A stretch of DNA of 5,324 nucleotides from Clostridiales bacterium. GTDB taxonomy: Bacteria; Bacillota; Clostridia; Oscillospirales; Oscillospiraceae. A model generated the notes under the pieces. That model did not search any database. It worked only from the letters and a program-made list of their open reading frames with translations, and was not told the origin of the DNA. Positions 1 through 4,024 of this stretch are shown here, piece by piece (position 1 is the first letter of the stretch; each line of letters opens with the position of its first letter). The stretch is taken from the NCBI GenBank assembly GCA_020861055.1, contig JAJBTD010000202.1, positions 1 through 5,324 of the forward strand, given 5' to 3'. The translations under genes and the position numbers were made by a program.

Positions 1-320
1 AGGTGTGGCTCAACCTCCTGGACAACGCCATCAAGCACTCCGCGGAGGGCGGGGGCATCCGTGGGGGGTTGCAGTCCGAATCCGACTGGGTAACGGTGTC
101 TGTGGCGGACGACGGAGACGGTATGACCGAGGAGATTCAGAAGCACATCTTTGAGAAGTTCTATCAGGGGGACTGCTCCCACTCCGACGAGGGCAACGGC
201 CTGGGGCTGGCCCTGGTCAAGCGCATCGTGGAGATGTGCCACGGCTCTGTCGAAGTGGAGAGCGCCCCCGGAGAGGGCGCCTGCTTCCGGGTATGGCTCC
301 CCAATGAGATTCCATCCTGA
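1..320 (+). CDS. Sensor histidine kinase, C-terminal HATPase_c domain (5' end outside the window)
   Basis: This is the catalytic ATP-binding end of a two-component sensor kinase, which phosphorylates a conserved His in its own dimerisation domain and passes the phosphate to a response regulator. About 105 residues are visible. In order they are the N box (NLLDNAIKHS, bases 9-38), the G1 box (DDGDGM, 108-125), an F-box-like EKFYQG, and the G2 box (GNGLGLALVK, from about base 192), then the usual final strand GEGACFRVWLP. The frame is open through base 1, so the GTG at base 3 is not a start; sensor, HAMP and His-box regions lie to the left. The motif QGD.SHS.EGNGLGLALVKRIVE is typical of clostridial kinases paired with OmpR/PhoB-family regulators, which suggests such a regulator just upstream. 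The signal sensed cannot be told from this end. Family assignment is secure; specificity is unknown. Confidence 0.95.
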   Translation, partial: VWLNLLDNAIKHSAEGGGIRGGLQSESDWVTVSVADDGDGMTEEIQKHIFEKFYQGDCSHSDEGNGLGLALVKRIVEMCHGSVEVESAPGEGACFRVWLPNEIPS

Positions 321-367
321 GATCGTTTTCCCTCCCCTTCCCGCTGCGACAGCACAAGCCTCCTCTC

Positions 368-406
368 TTCACAAAACGTTCTCAATTTTCTCACAAAAAC
401 TTCATC
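368..406 (+). promoter_or_regulatory. Four 11-bp-spaced hexamers, PhoB/PhoP-box-like operator
   Basis: Four hexamers sit at exactly 11-bp steps: TTCACA (368-373), TTCTCA (379-384), CTCACA (390-395) and TTCATC (401-406), separated by mostly A/T-rich 5-nt spacers. Direct repeats on an 11-bp period are the hallmark of sites bound head-to-tail by OmpR/PhoB-family response regulators. The Bacillus PhoP box is TT(A/C/T)A(C/T)A repeated with about 5-nt spacers. The first repeat fits that pattern fully; the others carry mismatches. The array ends 20 nt before a TATACT -10 and covers where a -35 would be, the usual arrangement for an activator-dependent promoter. The regulator could be PhoP or the partner of the adjacent kinase; this is inference. 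Confidence 0.5.
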
Positions 407-426
407 CACTCGTTCCGCCGGTCTGC

Positions 427-432
427 TATACT
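427..432 (+). promoter_or_regulatory. -10 element of putative activated promoter
   Basis: TATACT matches the sigma-A -10 consensus at five of six bases. No good -35 hexamer lies 16-18 nt upstream; that position is occupied by the last of the 11-bp-spaced repeats. This fits a promoter that depends on a bound activator. Transcription would begin near 437-440 and run into the hairpin at 498-535. No coding sequence lies downstream on this strand before the convergent glf gene. Confidence 0.45.
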
Positions 433-437
433 TCTCA

Positions 438-540
438 TTGTCAGGAACGAAGCTTTCAACAAACATCCTCCTTTCTTTTCTCTCTTTTTTCTCTCAACCC
501 ACAGCCCGACAGGTATTTTCCTGTCGGGCTGTGGGCGTTT
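438..540 (+). ncRNA. Candidate small RNA, about 100 nt, with anti-Shine-Dalgarno tract
   Basis: A transcript starting from the 427-432 promoter and ending after the 498-535 hairpin would be about 100 nt long and non-coding. It contains an uninterrupted 30-nt pyrimidine run (466-495), beginning TCCTCCTTTC, whose CCTCC core is complementary to ribosome binding sites. Exposed C/U-rich stretches next to a terminator hairpin are typical of Firmicutes base-pairing sRNAs. What is seen is the signal order and the composition; that it is transcribed is inference. The alternative is that this is only the 3' trailer of the kinase transcript, with the hairpin as that gene's terminator. No known RNA family is recognised. 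Confidence 0.35.
498..540 (+). terminator. Strong hairpin, rightward terminator
   Basis: A perfect 16-bp stem pairs 498-513 with 520-535 around the 6-nt loop TATTTT. It is followed by a short, weak T tract (CGTTT). On the opposite strand the downstream bases are purine-rich, so the hairpin suits rightward termination better. It would end the kinase transcript, which stops 178 nt earlier, and any RNA starting near 438. The weak U tract leaves some doubt about efficiency. Confidence 0.7.
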
Positions 541-552
541 CAGTATACGGCT

Positions 553-602
553 GCAAAGCAAAATCCAGGGTCAGGCCGTCCACACCGGACGTCTGACCCT
601 GG
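553..602 (-). terminator. Terminator of glf
   Basis: A 10-bp stem pairs 565-574 (CCAGGGTCAG) with 593-602, and an inner 5-bp helix pairs 577-581 with 587-591. Read leftward, the stem is followed by ATTTTGCTTTGC, a reasonable U-rich tail. It lies about 35 nt past the glf stop codon, the expected place for its intrinsic terminator. Confidence 0.75.
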
Positions 603-636
603 CTGTCTGTCGATTCTGTTTTCCGTGTGGGAGGAC

Positions 637-1746
637 TTACAGCGCCTCCGCCGCCCGATTCAGGGCGCTCTCGATAACACGGTCCATATCGTAATATATG
701 TACTCCCCCAGGCGGCCGCCGAAGAGGACCTTGCCCTCCCCATCGGCCAGCGCCTTGTATTGCCGGTACAGCGCGCTGTTGCGCTCGTCGTTGACAGGAT
801 AATAGGGCTCATCCCCCGGCTTCCATTCGGAGCTGTACTCCCGGCTGATGACCGTCTTGGGCAAATCGTTCCCGTTCTCATCCTTGCCGAACTCGAACCA
901 CTTGTGTTCGATGATGCGGGTCCAGGGAGTCTCCCGGTCGGTGTAGTTGACGGCGGCGTTGCCCTGGAAGTTGGGCATATCCAGCAGCTCCGTCTCGAAC
1001 CGGACGCTGCGGTACTCCAGATAGCCCAGCCGGTAGCCGAAATAGGCGTCGATGGGGCCGGTATAGACCACCTGTTTCGCCAGCGCGTCCAGGTTTGCCT
1101 TGTCTGCCAGGTAGTCCGTGTTCAGCCGGACCTCGATGCCCTCCAGCAGTCGCTCCACCAGGCCGGTATAACCTCCAATGGGAATGCCCTGATAGAGCGC
1201 ATTAAAGTAGTTGTTGTCGAAGGTCAGCCGCACAGGCAGGCGCTTGATGATGAAGGCGGGCAGGTCCTTGCAGTCCCGGCCCCACTGCTTCTCCGTGTAG
1301 CCCTTGACCAGCTTTTCAAAGATGTCCCGGCCCACCAGGGAGATGGCCTGCTCCTCCAGGTTGCGGGGGGTGCCGGTAATCTCCCGGCGCTGCTCCTGGA
1401 TTTTGGCGGCGGCCTCCTCCGGCGTCACCACACCCCACATCTTGTTGAAGGTATACATATTGAAGGGCATGGAGTACAGCTCACCCTTGTAGTTGGCCAC
1501 CGGTGAGTTGGTGAAGCGGTTGAAGTCCGCATATTGGGTGACATAATCCCAAACCCGTTTGCTGTTGGTGTGGAAGATGTGTGCACCGTAGACGTGAACG
1601 TTGATGCCCTCTGCCCGCTGGGTATAGATGTTCCCGGCGATGTGGGGCCGCTTGTCGATGACCAGGCAGGTCTTTCCCGCCTTTACCGCCTCTCTGGCAA
1701 ATACGGCCCCGTACAGTCCGGCGCCAACGATGAGATAATCGTACAT
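637..1746 (-). CDS. glf: UDP-galactopyranose mutase
   Basis: This cytoplasmic flavoenzyme interconverts UDP-galactopyranose and UDP-galactofuranose, the donor for galactofuranose in surface glycans. The protein is 369 aa, full length for the family. An N-terminal FAD-binding Rossmann motif, GAGLYGAVFA (8-17), is followed by HIAGN (35-39) and YGAHIFHTN (53-61). GYTEKQWGRD (149-158) contains the substrate-stacking Trp155. Arg169 in IKRLPVR and Tyr180 follow, then TGPIDAYFGYRLG (229-241) and ETPWTRIIEHK (272-282) with Arg277. The C-terminus has the FAD-contacting GRLGEYIYYDMD. These correspond to the known active-site Trp, two Arg and Tyr of bacterial mutases, so it should be active. The start is supported by AAGGAG (1757-1762, minus strand) 10 nt upstream. 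It has its own consensus promoter and terminator and so looks monocistronic. No galactofuranosyltransferase or other glycan gene lies nearby. Confidence 0.97.
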   Translation of the reverse strand: MYDYLIVGAGLYGAVFAREAVKAGKTCLVIDKRPHIAGNIYTQRAEGINVHVYGAHIFHTNSKRVWDYVTQYADFNRFTNSPVANYKGELYSMPFNMYTFNKMWGVVTPEEAAAKIQEQRREITGTPRNLEEQAISLVGRDIFEKLVKGYTEKQWGRDCKDLPAFIIKRLPVRLTFDNNYFNALYQGIPIGGYTGLVERLLEGIEVRLNTDYLADKANLDALAKQVVYTGPIDAYFGYRLGYLEYRSVRFETELLDMPNFQGNAAVNYTDRETPWTRIIEHKWFEFGKDENGNDLPKTVISREYSSEWKPGDEPYYPVNDERNSALYRQYKALADGEGKVLFGGRLGEYIYYDMDRVIESALNRAAEAL

Positions 1747-1774
1747 TGCGTGCTCTCTCCTTCTTCAGTATCAG

Positions 1775-1851
1775 ATCGGTCAGCCAAAATACCTGTCGTT
1801 TCGAAAATTATAGCATAACGGCCCCCCGGTGTCAAAAGCAAACTGACCGAT
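1775..1851. repeat. 9-bp inverted repeat flanking the glf promoter
   Basis: ATCGGTCAG (1775-1783) and its exact reverse complement CTGACCGAT (1843-1851) lie 59 bp apart, centred on the -10 box of the glf promoter. The match does not extend on either side. It could be paired operator half-sites, the ends of a small invertible promoter segment, or chance. No recombinase gene is in the window. Confidence 0.45.
1807..1835 (-). promoter_or_regulatory. Consensus sigma-A promoter of glf
   Basis: On the minus strand, TTGACA (1830-1835) and TATAAT (1807-1812) are separated by exactly 17 nt, a perfect match to the housekeeping consensus. Transcription should start near base 1800, giving a leader of about 54 nt before the glf start codon. 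The spacer contains a run of six G. Such a strong promoter suggests high basal expression unless something represses or inverts it. Confidence 0.9.
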
Positions 1852-1861
1852 GCCCTCACGA

Positions 1862-2368
1862 TCAGATTCGCCGCTCGATCAGCATCCGAAGCTGCTGCTG
1901 CCAAATAGCGCACTCCCCGGCCAGCTCGTGAAACAGTCCCCACAGGTTTCCGTCCGGCATCCGACGCTCCGTCGCCCGGTAGAACGCCTCTGCCCGGCGC
2001 ATCCGAAAGAACAGGCTGCGGCAGCTCTCCAACAGGCCGGATGGATCCCCTAGCATCCCCGTTTCGACAGGCAGGAATCGAACACCAGTTTCCAAAAACA
2101 ACGCCGCAGAGAGCCGGCGCGCCTGGCTCACACAGCCCTCCGCCATTTTCCACAGCTCCGGCCAGCGCCGACAGGCCGCCGCCCGATCCAGGGATTGGGT
2201 CACCGCCTGTCGAAGAATGTCAGCGATATTGGGGTCTCCCGCCGCTGCGGTTGCCATGGATATGGGAGCATTGGGCAGAACCGGACTTTCCGTTTCCCCC
2301 GCCTGCACCCGCTGCCATACCCGGCGAAACCGCTCCGCCTCCGCCTGAATGCTTTGTTTCTCCTCCAT
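1862..2368 (-). CDS. Uncharacterised helical protein, 168 aa
   Basis: I do not recognise this protein. It is predicted cytoplasmic: no signal peptide or membrane segment is visible. After a short charged N-terminus (MEEKQSIQAEAERFRRVW) and a Pro/Ala-rich stretch, it appears mostly alpha-helical, with Arg, Glu, Ala, Leu and Trp spaced as in amphipathic helices. Candidate helices are PNIADILRQAVTQSLDRAA, ELWKMAEGCVSQARRLSAAL, LESCRSLFFRMRRAEAFYR and LFHELAGECAIWQQQLRML. The helical layout recalls ferritin-like/rubrerythrin-like small proteins, but ExxH metal-ligand motifs are absent, so this is only a loose structural guess. The start at 2368 is preferred over the ATG at 2392: it has AGGAGG (2376-2381) 7 nt upstream, whereas the upstream ATG has no ribosome binding site and overlaps a likely -10 box. 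It lies 115 nt before glf on the same strand and diverges from the SDR gene. Confidence 0.8.
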   Translation of the reverse strand: MEEKQSIQAEAERFRRVWQRVQAGETESPVLPNAPISMATAAAGDPNIADILRQAVTQSLDRAAACRRWPELWKMAEGCVSQARRLSAALFLETGVRFLPVETGMLGDPSGLLESCRSLFFRMRRAEAFYRATERRMPDGNLWGLFHELAGECAIWQQQLRMLIERRI

Positions 2369-2375
2369 GTTCTTC

Positions 2376-2381
2376 CCTCCT
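2376..2381 (-). promoter_or_regulatory. Ribosome binding site that fixes the start at 2368
   Basis: AGGAGG on the minus strand lies 7 nt upstream of the ATG at 2368-2366. The in-frame ATG eight codons earlier has no purine-rich sequence in front of it, so the shorter protein is the likely product. Confidence 0.85.
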
Positions 2382-2390
2382 GTTTTCTCC

Positions 2391-2420
2391 ATTCTATTCC
2401 ATGAGGGCTCAGAGGGTCAC
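2391..2420 (-). promoter_or_regulatory. Possible promoter of the 168-aa gene
   Basis: On the minus strand, GTGACC (2415-2420, four of six matches) and TAGAAT (2391-2396, five of six) are 18 nt apart. Transcription would start just before the ribosome binding site and leave a very short leader. The -35 is weak, so confidence is moderate to low. Confidence 0.4.
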
Positions 2421-2455
2421 AGGCATACTCCCGACAGGAATATCAGCGCCGCACT

Positions 2456-2484
2456 GTTACAAGTCTGCAAAAATATGGTATACT
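2456..2484 (+). promoter_or_regulatory. Extended -10 promoter of the SDR gene
   Basis: GTTACA (2456-2461, four of six) and TATACT (2479-2484) are 17 nt apart, with TGG directly before the -10 giving TGGTATACT, an extended -10 typical of Firmicutes. The start site would be near 2491, about 36 nt before the ATG at 2527. A ribosome binding site, AAAGGAG (2514-2520), lies 6 nt before that ATG and fixes the start there. Confidence 0.75.
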
Positions 2485-2526
2485 GTCTCTGTTCAAACAG
2501 CCGAACGTTCAGGAAAGGAGCCATTC

Positions 2527-3264
2527 ATGCCGAAAACCGTTCTCATCACCGGCGCCTCCCGTGGCATCGGAGCCGCCGCCGCCCTTGCCTTTGGCCGCCA
2601 GGGCTGGCAGGTGGGCGTCAACTACCTTCACAGCAAACATCAGGCGGAGGAGGTCTGCCTGGCCGTCCGGGAGGCCGGAGGGTCGGCTGTCCCCATTCGT
2701 GCGGATATTTCTCTTCCGGAGGAGGCAGGATATCTGGTAGAGACTGCCCTTTCCGCCTTTGGAGGGCTGGACGCCCTGGTATGCAACGCAGGCATTGCTC
2801 TGCCCCAAATGCTGCTCACTGACGTCACCGACGACCAGTGGCGGGCGCTGTTCGCCGCCGACGTGGACGGGGTATTTTATATCTGCCGGGCGGCGCTGCC
2901 CCACTTTGTCCGGCAGAAAGCGGGTTCCATTGTCACCCTCTCCTCCATGTGGGGCCAGACCGGCGGCTCCTGCGAGGTCGCCTATTCCGCCGCCAAGGGG
3001 GCAGTGATCGCCTTCACCAAGGCCTTGGCAAAGGAGGTCGGCCCCTCCCACATCCGTGTCAACTGCGTCTGCCCAGGGGTCATCCAGACAGACATGAACG
3101 CCCACCTATCCCCGGACGACCTGGAGGCACTCCGGCAGGAGACTCCCCTGGAGCGTCTGGGCAGTCCGTCGGACGTAGCGGAGGCGATCTATTTCCTCTG
3201 CTCCCCTCAGTCCCGGTTTGTCACCGGTCAAATCTTGGGAGTCAACGGCGGGATGGTCATCTGA
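2527..3264 (+). CDS. ymfI: Short-chain dehydrogenase/reductase, probable elongation factor P 5-aminopentanone reductase (YmfI type)
   Basis: This is a 245-aa classical SDR with a Rossmann fold. It has the cofactor motif TGASRGIG (8-15), NAG (87-89), catalytic Ser140, Tyr153 and Lys157 (YSAAK), and a C-terminal GQILGVNGG. Overall it resembles FabG (3-oxoacyl-ACP reductase). However, the active-site stretch SSMWGQTGGSCEVAYSAAKG (139-158) closely follows the SSxWGxTGxSCEVxYSxAKG pattern I recall from Bacillus subtilis YmfI. YmfI reduces the 5-aminopentanone group on elongation factor P, which helps ribosomes through polyproline. The Asn of the usual N-S-Y-K tetrad is replaced by Asp112 (ADVDGVF); as I recall YmfI also lacks that Asn. 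No acp, fabD or fabF genes are adjacent, which argues against a fatty-acid role. Generic FabG-like reductase remains the alternative. No clear terminator follows, so transcription may run on into the ECF gene. Confidence 0.93.
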   Translation: MPKTVLITGASRGIGAAAALAFGRQGWQVGVNYLHSKHQAEEVCLAVREAGGSAVPIRADISLPEEAGYLVETALSAFGGLDALVCNAGIALPQMLLTDVTDDQWRALFAADVDGVFYICRAALPHFVRQKAGSIVTLSSMWGQTGGSCEVAYSAAKGAVIAFTKALAKEVGPSHIRVNCVCPGVIQTDMNAHLSPDDLEALRQETPLERLGSPSDVAEAIYFLCSPQSRFVTGQILGVNGGMVI

Positions 3265-3266
3265 CC

Positions 3267-3320
3267 TTATAAAAAATGATAAATCTGGCATTTGAAACAG
3301 GGCCAGTTTGCTGGTATCAT
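3267..3320 (+). promoter_or_regulatory. Promoter of the ECF S-component gene with UP-like A/T tract
   Basis: TTGAAA (3292-3297) and TATCAT (3315-3320) are 17 nt apart, with an extended -10 TG motif (TGGTATCAT). An A/T-only-like tract (3267-3284) lies just upstream of the -35, as UP elements do. The start site would be near 3327, giving a leader of about 40 nt, too short for a vitamin riboswitch. The TTG that could open a longer reading frame is part of this -35 box, so it is not a translation start. Confidence 0.75.
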
Positions 3321-3354
3321 AGAGCTGTCCTTAAGGAAGAAATCAAAACAGATT

Positions 3355-3361
3355 GGAAGGA
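3355..3361 (+). promoter_or_regulatory. Ribosome binding site of the ECF gene
   Basis: GGAAGGA lies 5 nt before the ATG at 3367. It supports that ATG over the upstream in-frame TTG at 3292. The site also lies in a tiny palindrome, GGAAGGATTCC (3355-3365), which is probably too short to fold stably. Confidence 0.7.
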
Positions 3362-3366
3362 TTCCT

Positions 3367-3954
3367 ATGAAACAGACCTTTTCTACCCGTAAGCTGGCCT
3401 ATCTGGGCCTGATGACCGCACTGGTCTTTGCCAGCAACTATGCCCGCATCGTCCTGCCCGTCTCCATCGGGGGAAATACCGCCTTTACACTGGCCAACAT
3501 CGTCTGCGCCCTGTGCGGCCTGCTGCTTGGCCCGGTAGGTGGGCTGGCCTCCGGTCTCGGCTCCGCCCTGTACGATCTGACCAACCCTCTCTATGCCGCC
3601 GAATGTTGGATCACCTTTCTGACCAAGGGCGCTCTGGGTCTGGTAGCGGGAATTGTGGCCTTTGCCCTGCTGAAAAAGAATGAGGACCGTCTCTATGCCA
3701 AATATCTCACCGGCTCCATCGCAGGCTGCGCCACCTATTATGTCCTGTACTTTCTCAAGACCTTCCTGATCTCCGGTCTGTTTGCAGAGGAGGGCTCCGC
3801 CGCCCTGGGACTGACCGCCATTGTCTCCAAAATTCCCGCCTCCGTCTTTAACGCCGTCATCGCCATCGTCGTCGCCCCTCCCCTAGCCATCGCTCTGAAA
3901 AAAGCCCTGGAAAAGAGCGGTCTGGGACTGGACGCCAGACGAAAGGCCGCCTGA
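3367..3954 (+). CDS. ECF transporter substrate-binding (S) component
   Basis: This 195-aa integral membrane protein looks like the substrate-capture subunit of an energy-coupling factor importer. Such subunits bind a vitamin or precursor and dock onto a shared EcfA/EcfA'/EcfT module. A short basic N-terminus (MKQTFSTRKLAYLG) precedes hydrophobic segments at about 10-31, 41-62, 82-102, 112-135 and 150-180. The diagnostic stretch is GGNTAFTLANIVCALCGLLL (35-54), followed by GPVGGLASGLGSALYDLTNP (55-74), the Gly-rich loop and helix seen in the DUF1393/ECF-ribofla_trS-like families. A Lys/Arg-rich tail lies on the cytoplasmic side. No ATPase or EcfT gene is in the window, so it is probably a group II subunit that shares a module encoded elsewhere. 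The substrate cannot be assigned: no vitamin-pathway gene or riboswitch is adjacent. It has its own promoter and a strong terminator. Confidence 0.9.
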   Translation: MKQTFSTRKLAYLGLMTALVFASNYARIVLPVSIGGNTAFTLANIVCALCGLLLGPVGGLASGLGSALYDLTNPLYAAECWITFLTKGALGLVAGIVAFALLKKNEDRLYAKYLTGSIAGCATYYVLYFLKTFLISGLFAEEGSAALGLTAIVSKIPASVFNAVIAIVVAPPLAIALKKALEKSGLGLDARRKAA

Positions 3955-3965
3955 TCCCGCGCCAA

Positions 3966-4016
3966 AAGCAGCAATACCCGCCAGCTATCAGATAAAGCTG
4001 GCGGGTATTGCTGTTT
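3966..4016. terminator. Bidirectional terminator between convergent genes
   Basis: An 18-bp perfect stem pairs 3969-3986 (CAGCAATACCCGCCAGCT) with 3996-4013 around a 9-nt loop, and it extends by a G-T and two A-T pairs. Rightward it is followed by TTTCATA; leftward it is followed by CTTTTGGC. It sits between the stops of the ECF gene (3954) and the leftward acidic gene (4025), 8 nt from the latter, and should end both transcripts. Confidence 0.9.
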
Positions 4017-4024
4017 CATAGGGC

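Noticed and set aside
164..466. Minus-strand 100-codon frame with AAAGGAGG directly in front of its ATG
   Set aside because: The Shine-Dalgarno abuts the ATG with no spacer, the frame runs antisense into the kinase gene, and the protein has no recognisable order. The AGGAGG is simply the complement of the pyrimidine run at 466-495.
151..1506. Long + strand open frame of 451 codons
   Set aside because: It starts inside the kinase gene in another frame and runs antisense through most of glf. The Val/Leu/Gln-rich, low-quality protein is a shadow of glf codon usage; glf has full family motifs, a promoter and a ribosome binding site.
1683..2153. Minus-strand 156-codon frame overlapping both the 168-aa gene and the glf start
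   Set aside because: It is in a different frame from two well-supported genes, crosses the perfect glf promoter, and has no ribosome binding site or family resemblance.
2041..2526. N-terminal extension of the SDR gene back to 2041
   Set aside because: The extension is Pro-rich and antisense to the 168-aa gene, and it spans the SDR promoter. The ATG at 2527 has a good ribosome binding site and gives the normal SDR length.
3292..3366. Upstream TTG start for the ECF gene
   Set aside because: The TTG is part of the -35 box TTGAAA, the leader would lie upstream of the transcription start, and the ATG at 3367 has its own ribosome binding site and begins a typical S-component N-terminus.
3327..3366. 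Vitamin riboswitch in front of the ECF gene
   Set aside because: Only about 40 nt separate the predicted start site from the ATG, too short for FMN, TPP or cobalamin riboswitches, and no conserved elements are visible.
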